A stretch of 64,000 nucleotides of DNA from an uncultured Prevotella sp. (GTDB lineage Bacteria; Bacteroidota; Bacteroidia; Bacteroidales; Bacteroidaceae), in assembly GCA_934256705.1 (NCBI GenBank), contig CAKQPF010000008.1:23855-87854 (forward strand). Reading direction: 5' to 3'. The notes under the pieces are model-generated. The model was given only the letters and a program-made list of their open reading frames with translations. It ran no database searches and had not been told where the DNA came from. Positions 33,465 through 42,412 of this stretch are shown here, piece after piece. Position 1 is the first letter of the stretch. Each line of letters opens with the position of its first letter. The position numbers were made by a program, and so were the translations under genes.

Positions 33465-36400
33465 TTAGAAACTGACATTGAGACCAAGGGTGAAACTTGG
33501 AGTATCTGAAAGCTGGATTTCTGTAAATCCGCCCTGTGTAGGGGTCTGTCCCTTCAAGGCTGAATCACACCAGGTGTATAGATTATATCCGCTCAGGGTT
33601 ATTGCCAGACGATTCAATCCCAACTTGTCCAGCTGCTTTTGGGCAAACTCATAAGTAAGAGCCAATGATGACAGCTTCATATAGTTGGCACTCACCACGC
33701 GGGCAGTGCTGTAATCATACATCGTCCAATACGAACTGCCGATTCTCGCTCCATCCCACGACGAGGATGACCAATGATATTCATAGAGTGAATGGTTTTC
33801 GGAGCTGCGTCCCATCAATGCCGGGATATTCGTCCTGAACTCATCGCCAGGTGCTTTCCATCTGTCGAGATAGTCCTTGTTGGCATTCTTGTCGGAATAG
33901 AATGATCCGCCATCGCCAATGCCGTCATACATACGGAACAGACGGGTCTTTGCACCGAAGTTGTAGAGCAGTGTGGAACTGAGTCTCCACTGCTTGTAGG
34001 TAAATGTATTGTTGATGCTGCCTGTCACATCCGGCTCACGCTTTCCGCTTGGCACGAGCACCTGACTATAAACAGTATATTCATCCTGTCCCTGAACCTT
34101 GCCGAACCTGTCCTCATAATCGTCAATGATCGGACCTCCATCTATAGGACTCAGACCGAGGAAACGATAGGAATAGAACGTGCCAACCGGCTGTCCCTTG
34201 ACCACTGCGCTTCCTGTCAAGAAGTCATTCAGCGTGTATGTCTCTGCTCCTGGAGCTGTTTCCACGCGGTTATACACCTTGGAGAGGTTGCCTGAGAATA
34301 TCCAGTAGAAATCCTTTACCTTGACAGGTGTCGCAGTCAGGGTGAAGTTGAAACCCTTGTTGATGATATTTCCTGAGTTGACCACATAGGAAGTGTAGCC
34401 GTTCACGTCAGCGATGGTCTTGTTCATGAATGCGTCAGTGGTCTTCTTGTAGTAGTATTCCACCTCAAGCTGCAGTCTGTTGCTGAAGAAACTTGACTCC
34501 AGACCCACGTTGAAAGAGCGCGTCTTCTCCCATTTCAGGTCAGGATTGGCAAAATAAGCCGCAGTGGATGTGAACTCATCATAGAAGGAGTTCATGTTTC
34601 CTTTCTTGATAATCAGTTCCGGAGTCTGGTTGTCAAGCATGTTGCCCTGCTCGCCATAGGAGCCTTTGAGGCGAAGGTCGTCAAGCCACTCCTTCTGGAT
34701 CTTGAACAGATTCCGCAGATTCAGGTTTCCGGAGACTGACCATATAGGCAGAAGCTTTTCCTTGCTTCGGCTGCCAAACTGGTTTGAACCGTCGTAACGT
34801 CCGTTGATATTGGCTGTGAAAAGGTCTCTGAAACTGTATGAGAGAGTGGCATACGCTGACACCATGTTGGTCTTGTTGTCAGTCAATGTCGGGACATTCG
34901 TGCGCATCCAGTTCCAATATCCCTTGTACTTGTCCGGTATATTGGAAGCGAATGACATTCCGCGGTCCTTGTAATAGCCGCGCTGCGTGTAGCTGTTGCC
35001 TGTATAATGTGATGAACTTGCCTCCAGACCTAATGCCACATTGACATTGTGGGTCATCGCTTCGCCGAAGTATTTGTTGTAGTTGCCTTGCAGACGGGCT
35101 GTCCATCCCACGTTCTTCGTGCCGCTCTTGGTCAGTTCGCCGCCATAAGGCATATAGCAGTTGCTGTAATTGCCTGAGGATATGGTTTCTCCATATTCAC
35201 TGGTGCGCAGGATAGAGGAATGGTATGTCTTCTCGCCATACCATGTCTCTATGTTGGAATTGGATATGTTTGTGGAGAAGACGGCATTGAAGAACAGGTC
35301 GTCAATCGGCTGATAACGGAAATTCAGAGTTGCGTTGATGGAATTGACAGACTGGTCCGTGGAGCTGTTGTCATTCTCATTCATGATGTTATAGTTGTAG
35401 AATTTGTTTCCACTGTATCTCTGATAATAATGATAACTGCCGTCTGCCTCGTAAGCAGGGATGGCACGACTTGCCGTATAGGCGTAATTGATCAGATTGA
35501 CTTCTCCTGCAGCATACTTCCTGTCATTCACATAGCCGTTCACATTGAACTGCAGCTGGATTTTCTTGCTCAGATTATAGTCTATCTTGGCCATTGCCGT
35601 ATATCGGCGGTTGGTCGTGTTGTTCACCACGTCATCCTGGTCCGTGTAACCGATGGACGTGTAATACCTTACCATCTCAGAGCCACCGGACACATTGACG
35701 GAGTGGTCATGAGAGAAGGAATTGTGGCACAGCAGGCTGAACCAGTCCGTGTTCTGGTCTGCCATTTCGCGTATCTGCTGATTGAATTCGTCACGGCTTA
35801 TCTCGCCTTTGTAATATTGCTGCAGTGCGTATTCGTAACCTGTCCGTGGCATGGATGACGGATAGATGTAATGGATGTCCGTCAACTCCTGCGAGAAAGC
35901 GATACGCTCGGCTGAGTTCATCAAATTGATCTTGCCGTCAGTATAGTAAGGGCGCTTGCGCATGGTAAACTGTGCTGAATATGAGACTATCGGCTTTCCC
36001 TCGCGTCCGCTCTTCGTGGTCACCACGATGACGCCGTTGGCGGCACGCGTACCATAGAGCGCAGTGGCAGCAGCATCCTTCAGCACGTCGATACGCTTAA
36101 TGTCCTGAGGGTTTATGCCGGCTATCGCATTGCCGATACGGTTTACGTAGTCAGGGTCGTTCAGCACATCGGATGTAAGGTTTACCGGGTCGGTCAGGAT
36201 CACTCCGTCGAGCACCCAGAGCGGTTCGCGGTTTCCTATCAGTGTGGAGGTGCCGCGGATGCGTATCTTGTTCGTGGCATTGATTTCACCACTGGTATTC
36301 GTGGCAATCAGGTCAGGAATCTGTCCTTCGAGCAGTTTTGACACATCCGTCACGCCGCCACGCATCAGCTCGCTCATGTCCTTGGACACGACTGAAGAAG

Positions 36401-37040
36401 TGAGGTTGCGACGGTCCAGCTGCTGATAGCCCGTAACGACGACATCCTGGAGGTTAAGGCTGGCATCCTGCATCGCAATCATGGCAAAGTCACCGCGCTT
36501 GCCGCTCCAGCTCGTGTTCTTCATTCCGATATACGACACGTCGAGCGTGATGTGGTCACTTGCCTTCAGCGAGAATCTGCCATCGGCATCGGTCACCGTG
36601 TTCTGCTTGTTGTTACGGTCACGGATTATGGCACCTATTACAGGGTCTCCCTTTTCATCCACCACCAGACCCTGCAGTCTGTCATTCGTGCTTTCCCATT
36701 TCTGGTTGGGGATATTGCTGTCCTTTACGATAACGATATACTCCCCCTTGCTGATTACCTGGAGCGGATGACCCTTTATGATGGCTTCCACAGCCTGTTC
36801 GGCAGTCTTTCCGCTCACGCTGACCGTCACCTTGAACTTGACGTCATCATAGTTGTACTGGATCTTCTTGCCAGTCTGCTTCTCCACCTTGTGCAAGGCA
36901 GAGGAAGCCTTCTCGTTGACAAACGACAATGTGACCCGCTTGACGGTCTGTGCGGCAACAGGCGCAGCCAAGGCGAGAAACATGAAGAATGTCATACACC
37001 ATACTGTCATGATGCTCAACTTTCCCTTGTTTGGATTCAT
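33465..37040 (-). CDS. SusC/RagA-type TonB-linked outer-membrane transporter (second)
   Basis: TonB-dependent transporter, 1191 residues. Signal peptide (to ~31, VAAQT), STN domain (~35-105, VTLSFVNEKASSALHKVEKQ), carboxypeptidase-regulatory-like domain (~122-205, LQGLVVDEKGDPVIGAIIRD), a TonB-box-like LQDVVVTGY, plug with VLDGVILTDPVNL and DAAATALYGTRAANGVIVVT, then the barrel ending SFTLGLNVSF. The STN domain and the fecR gene 87 bases upstream indicate cell-surface signalling control. It starts the leftward block of SusD and surface/redox accessories. Confidence 0.95.
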   Translation of the reverse strand: MNPNKGKLSIMTVWCMTFFMFLALAAPVAAQTVKRVTLSFVNEKASSALHKVEKQTGKKIQYNYDDVKFKVTVSVSGKTAEQAVEAIIKGHPLQVISKGEYIVIVKDSNIPNQKWESTNDRLQGLVVDEKGDPVIGAIIRDRNNKQNTVTDADGRFSLKASDHITLDVSYIGMKNTSWSGKRGDFAMIAMQDASLNLQDVVVTGYQQLDRRNLTSSVVSKDMSELMRGGVTDVSKLLEGQIPDLIATNTSGEINATNKIRIRGTSTLIGNREPLWVLDGVILTDPVNLTSDVLNDPDYVNRIGNAIAGINPQDIKRIDVLKDAAATALYGTRAANGVIVVTTKSGREGKPIVSYSAQFTMRKRPYYTDGKINLMNSAERIAFSQELTDIHYIYPSSMPRTGYEYALQQYYKGEISRDEFNQQIREMADQNTDWFSLLCHNSFSHDHSVNVSGGSEMVRYYTSIGYTDQDDVVNNTTNRRYTAMAKIDYNLSKKIQLQFNVNGYVNDRKYAAGEVNLINYAYTASRAIPAYEADGSYHYYQRYSGNKFYNYNIMNENDNSSTDQSVNSINATLNFRYQPIDDLFFNAVFSTNISNSNIETWYGEKTYHSSILRTSEYGETISSGNYSNCYMPYGGELTKSGTKNVGWTARLQGNYNKYFGEAMTHNVNVALGLEASSSHYTGNSYTQRGYYKDRGMSFASNIPDKYKGYWNWMRTNVPTLTDNKTNMVSAYATLSYSFRDLFTANINGRYDGSNQFGSRSKEKLLPIWSVSGNLNLRNLFKIQKEWLDDLRLKGSYGEQGNMLDNQTPELIIKKGNMNSFYDEFTSTAAYFANPDLKWEKTRSFNVGLESSFFSNRLQLEVEYYYKKTTDAFMNKTIADVNGYTSYVVNSGNIINKGFNFTLTATPVKVKDFYWIFSGNLSKVYNRVETAPGAETYTLNDFLTGSAVVKGQPVGTFYSYRFLGLSPIDGGPIIDDYEDRFGKVQGQDEYTVYSQVLVPSGKREPDVTGSINNTFTYKQWRLSSTLLYNFGAKTRLFRMYDGIGDGGSFYSDKNANKDYLDRWKAPGDEFRTNIPALMGRSSENHSLYEYHWSSSSWDGARIGSSYWTMYDYSTARVVSANYMKLSSLALTYEFAQKQLDKLGLNRLAITLSGYNLYTWCDSALKGQTPTQGGFTEIQLSDTPSFTLGLNVSF

Positions 37041-37063
37041 ACTTTCTCTGTGTTTGAGTTTAG

Positions 37064-37084
37064 GGTGGTTAATATAAAACCACC
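37064..37084 (-). promoter_or_regulatory. GGTGGTT hairpin between fecR and SusC
   Basis: GGTGGTT (37064-37070) and AACCACC (37078-37084) pair perfectly around a 7-base loop, 23 bases before the SusC start codon. It parallels the hairpin at 17495-17519 before the first SusC. Confidence 0.65.
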
Positions 37085-37127
37085 ACCGTTTATATAAATA
37101 ATGTCACTAAATCAGTTTCCGATATCA

Positions 37128-38210
37128 TCATCTTACCATGATCATGTCCTTGTCGTGCTTCATCACGATGCTGGCAGTGCTGATGAGCTGGAGCTGGCGG
37201 ACCACCTCCTCCACCGGTATGTGGCGCTCTATGCTGAAATGCAGGCGTTCGTCGATGTGGCGGTTTGAAGCGAACACCACGTCCAGATTGTACCAGCGTC
37301 CTATCTCCATCATTATTTCGCGAAGGCTCTGTCCGTCGAAATAGAACATACCGTTCTTCCATCCCAGCACCTGCTCGAAGTCGGCAGACTCCACTCTGAC
37401 AAATCCGCTCATGCCCACCGTGGCCATCTCGCCCGGTGCCAGTATCGTCTGCTGCTTATCTACATTCACGCTCACCTTGCCTTCAAGCAAGGTAACAGAG
37501 GCTTGCTCCTGGTCAAAGCACCGCACGTCGAAGACCGTTCCAAGGACTGTGACAGCCAGTTGCCTGCCATTGACCACGAAAGGACGGCTTTCATCATGCT
37601 TCACCTCGAAATAGCCCTCGCCCTCCAGCTGCACCTTTCTCGTGCCTTCCTTCGCGAAACGGCAAGGGAACATCAGTCTGCTGCCGGCATTGAGCATCAC
37701 GCACGTGCTGTCATCCAGCACTATGCTGGCGGTCTGGCCGTGTGGAACGCTTATCGTCATCTCGTTCGCGTCATCGTCAGCCATGTCGAACATCCTGACG
37801 AGATGGTCGGAGACGAGCACCACGTCCGCATTCCTGCCGTTGCTTCGGGCAGAGAGGTCGATGGTCTTGCCGTTCATGCTCAAGCTTATCACGTTCCTGC
37901 TGTCGTCAGCCATATAGACCACGTTGCCGACCTTAGCCAACTGCCGCTGCCTTTCATCCATACTTGCGCCATCCCTGCCGTCACCGATGGAAATGACGAG
38001 GCATATCAATACGGCCACACAAGCAGCCACGGACGCTATAATATAATAAGGTCTGAATGACAGCATCCTCGACTCGCTGATGCCTATCGTCTGCTTGAAG
38101 TGCCTGAATGCACGTCCAGCATCGGGACGAGGCGCATCTTCCAGCAAGGCACGCCTCATCTCGAAGTCGAATCTGTCATCTTTATCATTTGTATTCTCAT
38201 TTATGTTCAT
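37128..38210 (-). CDS. FecR-family anti-sigma factor
   Basis: Inner-membrane anti-sigma protein that senses the STN domain of a SusC-type transporter and releases or activates its ECF sigma factor. N-terminal cytoplasmic region (~1-52), one membrane helix (~53-73, YYIIASVAACVAVLICLVIS), periplasmic FecR domain (~130-225, VPHGQTASIVLDDSTCVMLN and GEGYFEVKHDESRPFVV) and a C-terminal DUF4974 domain (~285-355, FYFDGQSLREIMMEIGRWYN). Normally a sigma gene lies directly upstream; here there is only a repeat-filled 900-base gap. The sigma factor at 25114 is the nearest candidate partner. Confidence 0.93.
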   Translation of the reverse strand: MNINENTNDKDDRFDFEMRRALLEDAPRPDAGRAFRHFKQTIGISESRMLSFRPYYIIASVAACVAVLICLVISIGDGRDGASMDERQRQLAKVGNVVYMADDSRNVISLSMNGKTIDLSARSNGRNADVVLVSDHLVRMFDMADDDANEMTISVPHGQTASIVLDDSTCVMLNAGSRLMFPCRFAKEGTRKVQLEGEGYFEVKHDESRPFVVNGRQLAVTVLGTVFDVRCFDQEQASVTLLEGKVSVNVDKQQTILAPGEMATVGMSGFVRVESADFEQVLGWKNGMFYFDGQSLREIMMEIGRWYNLDVVFASNRHIDERLHFSIERHIPVEEVVRQLQLISTASIVMKHDKDMIMVR

Positions 38211-38339
38211 AGTGACAATATGTATCTTGTTAATGGTATTTTAGCAGTTTTTTGCTACTTTTTATTCATATTACGTATTACCATGCAATCCTGTACCCTC
38301 ATTTTCCAAACTTTTTTTTCAAAAAATGTCAAAAAAAAG

Positions 38340-38481
38340 TTCGAACTGTACGGTTGAAACGGGCTGAAAAGCCCAATAAGCTCATAGCCCAGAGCATCGC
38401 TCTGGGCTATAATGGCATGAATACCAACGTCCTGTAAGGACAAAAGCGTAACTGACTCATTGTGTTACAATACTTTTGCCC
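38340..38481 (+). repeat. Large palindromic element (family B), truncated copy
   Basis: Begins with TTCGAACTGTACGGTT and continues through the GGGCTGAAAAGCCC hairpin, the CCCAGAGCATCGCTCTGGG hairpin and the TCCTGTAAGGA hairpin. It lacks the right inverted end found in the complete copy at 50081-50260. Relative to that copy its hairpin stems carry paired changes. Confidence 0.85.
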
Positions 38482-38495
38482 TTTCTATTATAAAT

Positions 38496-38555
38496 CGCAA
38501 GACTTCGTCCAGGGCTACTCTCGCTTCGCTCGGTATTGGCTTTCAGACAAAACTT
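38496..38555 (+). repeat. Multi-hairpin element (family A), degraded partial copy
   Basis: Retains the GACTTCGTCC hairpin, ACTCTCGCTTCGCTCGGTATTG and a mutated last hairpin, without the first module. It directly follows the family B copy. Confidence 0.7.
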
Positions 38556-38990
38556 ATCCGTTAAATCCGTTAAATCCGTGGTCAATTAAAACCTCTGAGG
38601 TCATGTGTTTTTTTTCGAACACGGATCTGACGGATTGAACGGATGTTTGTTTATGGTGTTACACCTTTGTGCTCATCGCTTCACGACGACCACAAGCGTT
38701 CAAAGAGAAACACGGATAGCATGGATGCAACGGATCTGTTCTTTCACGGATTTTTATTTTCTATTGTCTCGGATTGTATGCGCCTGTTGGGCGCATGGAT
38801 TTTGACGGATCTGCCCCAACTGGAGTAATCCAGCGCCGTACAGGCGCAAGAAAATCAGTATCAAATCCAAAAACAATAAAGAAAATCCGTGAAAGATGAA
38901 ATCCGTCGCATCTGTGTTATCCGTGATAGATTTTGAGCGTGGGCGAAAGAGCCCGTAGGCTCTTGAGCTGTGTATTATAATTCATATGTT

Positions 38991-39093
38991 GGTACTGTCT
39001 TCCAGACAGACGCTCTCTTCTTGGCTATAAATCCCGAGACTTCGTCCCGGGTTACTCTCGCTTCGCTCGGTATTGCCTTCCAGGCAACGCTTG
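38991..39093 (+). repeat. Multi-hairpin element (family A), copy 3
   Basis: Full-length copy with all four hairpins, ending just downstream of the topB stop codon region (topB is on the other strand and ends at 39120). It could act as a bidirectional transcription end. Confidence 0.88.
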
Positions 39094-39119
39094 TCGGTTT
39101 GTTGTCTTATCGTTACGAA

Positions 39120-41330
39120 TTATGCATTATCTCCAAACGGCATACGGTAAGTGCATCCGCTTGCCCAATTGGAGCATCCGTATGCTGTTTTTCCCTTGAT
39201 GATGGTGCCTTTTCCGCATAGCGGACAGACGGAGCCTACTGCGGGAACGGCGGAGGATGGAGCAGCCGTCTTGGCGCTGGCTTTGGCTTGGCGCGATGCC
39301 TTGGCTGGCTTGACAGACTTTTTCTTCTGCTTCTTTTCCTCTTCCGGGTCGATGACCGTGACGCGGCGGTTGCTGTTGTCGGACAACACCTGATAGACGA
39401 TGGCCTGTATCTGGGCTTTCAGTTCATTGATAAACTGTCCAGGATTGTACGTCCTGTGCTCGATGTCACGCAGTTTCTTCTCCCAGATACCGGTGAGCTC
39501 GGGACTCTTGATCAGTTCCTCGCGGATGAGGTCTATCAGTTCGACGCCGGTGGGTGTGGCCACGAGGTTCTTCCTTTCCTTGCGTATGTAATGGCGACGG
39601 AAGAGCGTCTCGATGATGGCGGCACGGGTGGAAGGACGACCTATGCCGTTCTCCTTCATGGCGTCACGCAGTTCATCGTTATCCACAAACTTTCCTGCCG
39701 TCTCCATAGCGCGGAGAAGGGTGGCTTCGGTGTACGGTTTCGGCGGCTGTGTCCATTTCTCAGCCAGCGACGGCACATGGGGACCATGCTCGCCCTTGGT
39801 GAATGCTGGGAGCGACGGGGATGGGGAATTATCTTCCTGCGTTTCATCGTCACCGTCCTTTGATGCGGTCTTTCTGAACACCACTTTCCATCCTTCATCC
39901 ACTATGACGCGACCCGACGTGCGGAAGAGCACCTTATCACCGCCCTCGGCATAGGATGCCACTTCGGCAGAAGGTTCTGTCAGCGGTGCTTCGCCCATGA
40001 CGGTGGTGGTCTCAAACTTCATGTCGGGATAGAAGGCGGCGATGAACGCGCGCGCCACGAGGTCGAAGACGTTGCGCTCCGCATCAGACAATCCCTGCGG
40101 AGGAACGCCTGTAGGGATGATGGCATGGTGATCGGTGACCTTGGATGAGTCGAACACTTTCTTGCTCTTCTTCAATGGTTTGCCTCCGATAGGCTTGATG
40201 AGTTCGGCATAGGGTGCCTGTCCGCCAAACTGCGTCTTGTAGAGTCCGTTCATGGTCTGCGGACACTTGGCATAGATGTCGTCAGAGAGGAAGGTGGTAT
40301 CCACACGTGGATAGGTGGTAAACTTCTTCTCGTAGAGCGACTGGATGAGCTGAAGGGTGAGGTCGGCACTGTAACCGAACTTCTTGTTGCAGTCCACCTG
40401 GAGCGAGGTGAGGTCATAAAGGCGTGGCGGTGCCTCCGTTCCCTTCTTCCTGGTGATGGAGGTCACGGTGAATTCATTGTCCTTTATGGCATCGAGGACT
40501 GCCTTACCGGTCTCTTCCGTCTGGAATTCTATCTGGCGAAAGATAGGACCTTTGGACTTCACAGTCTTGCCTTCCTTGGCAGCGGCCTCTATCTCAGCCC
40601 TTTCTTCAGCCTCTGCGTCCTCATCATGGGCGATAGCATTAAACTTGGTATCGCGGTAAATGGTGGACAACACCCATGACTGTCGAGGCTCAAAGCATTC
40701 TATCTCCTTCTGCCTATTGACGATCATGGCGAGCGTAGGCGTCTGCACCCTGCCGATGGAAAGCACCTGTCCGCTCCTTCCATCAGGTCTATATTTCAGC
40801 GTATAGAGTCGAGTAGCGTTCATGCCAAGGAGCCAATCGCCTATGGCACGTGAGAGTCCTGCGAGATATAAAGGCTCATACTCGCTCTGATCCTTAAGGT
40901 TTTGGAAACCTTCACGTATGGATTCCTCTGTCAGGGAGGAAATCCAGAGTCGCTTCACCGGACATTTTGCACCCGCTTTCTGCATCACCCAGCGCTGGAT
41001 GAGTTCACCCTCCTGCCCGGCATCACCGCAGTTGATGATGCTGTCAGCATTCTGCATCAGCCTCTCGATGATGGCAAACTGCGCCTTTATGCCGCTGTCG
41101 TCCTTGAGTTTTATGCCAAAGCGCGGCGGAATCATAGGAAGGGCTCCGAGCGACCACCTCTTCCACATAGGGGTATAGTCGTCCGGTTCCTTCAGTTCAC
41201 ATAGGTGACCGAAGGTCCATGTCACCTGGTAGCCATTGCCTTCCATATATCCCTGGCAGGCAGAATTGGCACCAAGGACTTTCGCAATATCCTTAGCTAC
41301 GCTCGGTTTCTCGGCAATGCAGACTATCAT
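39120..41330 (-). CDS. topB: DNA topoisomerase III
   Basis: Type IA topoisomerase that decatenates DNA by single-strand passage. Toprim domain at the N-terminus (MIVCIAEKPSVAKDIAKVLG) with the Bacteroidetes-type acidic motif CGDAGQEGELIQRW, the active-site tyrosine in TTYPRVDTTFLSDD (~residue 338), and the gate region GIGRPSTRAAIIETLFRRHYI. The C-terminus has a K-rich linker and one four-cysteine zinc ribbon (CPLCGKGTIIKGKTAYGCSN...C). 736 residues. Its start codon overlaps the trmB stop by 4 bases (ATGA), so the two are translationally coupled. Confidence 0.95.
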   Translation of the reverse strand: MIVCIAEKPSVAKDIAKVLGANSACQGYMEGNGYQVTWTFGHLCELKEPDDYTPMWKRWSLGALPMIPPRFGIKLKDDSGIKAQFAIIERLMQNADSIINCGDAGQEGELIQRWVMQKAGAKCPVKRLWISSLTEESIREGFQNLKDQSEYEPLYLAGLSRAIGDWLLGMNATRLYTLKYRPDGRSGQVLSIGRVQTPTLAMIVNRQKEIECFEPRQSWVLSTIYRDTKFNAIAHDEDAEAEERAEIEAAAKEGKTVKSKGPIFRQIEFQTEETGKAVLDAIKDNEFTVTSITRKKGTEAPPRLYDLTSLQVDCNKKFGYSADLTLQLIQSLYEKKFTTYPRVDTTFLSDDIYAKCPQTMNGLYKTQFGGQAPYAELIKPIGGKPLKKSKKVFDSSKVTDHHAIIPTGVPPQGLSDAERNVFDLVARAFIAAFYPDMKFETTTVMGEAPLTEPSAEVASYAEGGDKVLFRTSGRVIVDEGWKVVFRKTASKDGDDETQEDNSPSPSLPAFTKGEHGPHVPSLAEKWTQPPKPYTEATLLRAMETAGKFVDNDELRDAMKENGIGRPSTRAAIIETLFRRHYIRKERKNLVATPTGVELIDLIREELIKSPELTGIWEKKLRDIEHRTYNPGQFINELKAQIQAIVYQVLSDNSNRRVTVIDPEEEKKQKKKSVKPAKASRQAKASAKTAAPSSAVPAVGSVCPLCGKGTIIKGKTAYGCSNWASGCTYRMPFGDNA

Positions 41331-42097
41331 TTCGCTGTATCTTTAGGGCTACGTTTATCTCTATGGTATGAACGATATTCGTCCAGTTCGATTTCTTTCT
41401 CAGATTCTGTCAGCACCTTATCGTGTGGCAGGTGGAACTTCATATATTTTATGTTGAGTCCTCGCTCTATCCACATCGACTCATAGTAGGTCTGAATATT
41501 CAGGATTTTCCTTGTCTCGTCGTCTATTCCTTCAGTGTGATAGAGGTCTTCGGTGCGGAAGAGCACGTCGAGGGCATTGTGTTCCACCATATACGTGGTG
41601 TATGTGAAGAGGAAATTAGAGTCGGTCTTGAGATGTATGATGCCATTATCGACAAGGAAACGTCTGTATCTCTCCAGGAAGAAAGTGGAAGTAAGGCGCT
41701 TGTGCACATTCTTCATCTGCGGGTCGGAGAAGGTGAGCCATATCTCCTGCACCTCGTCCTTGGCGAAGAAGCGGTCGATTATCTCGATGTTGGTGCGGAG
41801 GAAAGCCACATTCCCGAGCCCTGCTTCGAGTGCCTGCGTGGCTCCGGTCCACATTCTTGCGCCCTTGATATCTACTCCGATGAAGTTGATTTCAGGATAG
41901 AGTCTGGCGAGTTCGACGGTATATTCACCCTTTCCGCATCCCAATTCGAGCACGATAGGGTTGTCATTATGGAAATACATTTCGCGCCAATGTCCCTTCA
42001 TTTCGAAAGGAACATTGTCAACGACAGAGAATGGATATTGGAACACGTTCTCATAGCGTTCCATATCAGCGAATTTTGCAAGTTTGCCTTTGCCCAT
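41327..42097 (-). CDS. trmB: tRNA (guanine-N7)-methyltransferase
   Basis: SAM-dependent enzyme that methylates G46 in the variable loop of tRNAs. The SAM-binding motif I is VLELGCGKGEYTVELA (~residue 50), motif II is FIGVDIKGARMW and the family signature FSDPQMKNVHKRLTS (usually FPDPWPKKRHHKRR in proteobacteria) is in the Bacteroidetes form. 256 residues, slightly longer than the E. coli enzyme through a C-terminal tail with SEKEIELDEYRSYHRD. It begins the trmB-topB pair. Confidence 0.93.
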   Translation of the reverse strand: MGKGKLAKFADMERYENVFQYPFSVVDNVPFEMKGHWREMYFHNDNPIVLELGCGKGEYTVELARLYPEINFIGVDIKGARMWTGATQALEAGLGNVAFLRTNIEIIDRFFAKDEVQEIWLTFSDPQMKNVHKRLTSTFFLERYRRFLVDNGIIHLKTDSNFLFTYTTYMVEHNALDVLFRTEDLYHTEGIDDETRKILNIQTYYESMWIERGLNIKYMKFHLPHDKVLTESEKEIELDEYRSYHRDKRSPKDTAK

Positions 42098-42160
42098 AGT
42101 TTTCAGGTTTGGGTGGTTCTATAAATTAGCTTTGTTATATTTCGAGGCTATTTTCGAGGT

Positions 42161-42221
42161 CAAAGTGTAAGTGAGCGAAGAAGTTATGCGGTGCATAACG
42201 ACTGAACGAACTTGCGCTTTG
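42161..42221. repeat. 61-base imperfect palindrome upstream of trmB
   Basis: CAAAGTGTAAGT at 42161 faces ACTTGCGCTTTG ending at 42221, around a perfect core GTTATGC-GGT-GCATAAC (42183-42199). It lies in the 315-base gap between ilvE and trmB, where I find no gene; the region also has CGAGG and GGGC words but no clear promoter for trmB. Confidence 0.6.
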
Positions 42222-42338
42222 AACCGGAAAGAGCCCGAAAGATAACAAAACGTCATTATATAATTGATATCTATATAACGGTGGTAATTTATAGAACCAC
42301 CCGTTAATGTTTTTGGGGTTTGTCAATTATGCCCACAA

Positions 42339-42378
42339 GACCCCCTCCAGTCTTCGTATGGGAAGACTGAAGGGGGTC
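42339..42378 (-). terminator. Long hairpin downstream of ilvE
   Basis: A 17-base stem (42339-42355 with 42362-42378, one wobble) and a 6-base loop begins 34 bases past the ilvE stop on the minus strand. No long T-run follows, but the stem is very stable and is probably a terminator or mRNA 3' end. Confidence 0.7.
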
Positions 42379-42412
42379 CGGGTCCAATGCTATAAGGGCG
42401 TGTTTCAGCCTC

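Larger units (their letters stand above)
38211..39119. other. Gene-free, repeat-filled gap upstream of fecR
   Basis: Besides the elements listed separately (38340-38481, 38496-38555, 38991-39093) it contains many ATCCGT/ACGGAT words between 38556 and 38945, and two GC-rich hairpins: TGCGCC...GGCGCA near 38781 and GGGC...GCCC near 38940. Just upstream of fecR (38260-38300, minus strand) is an A/T-rich stretch with GGGTAC and TACGTA words that could hold a non-housekeeping promoter. No coding frame is credible. Confidence 0.55.

Noticed and set aside
35220..35858. 212-residue plus-strand frame
   Set aside because: Antisense to the SusC barrel; hydrophobic shadow of aromatic barrel codons.
42135..42326. 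63-residue minus-strand frame between trmB and ilvE
   Set aside because: Overlaps the 61-base palindrome, has no homology and a biased composition.
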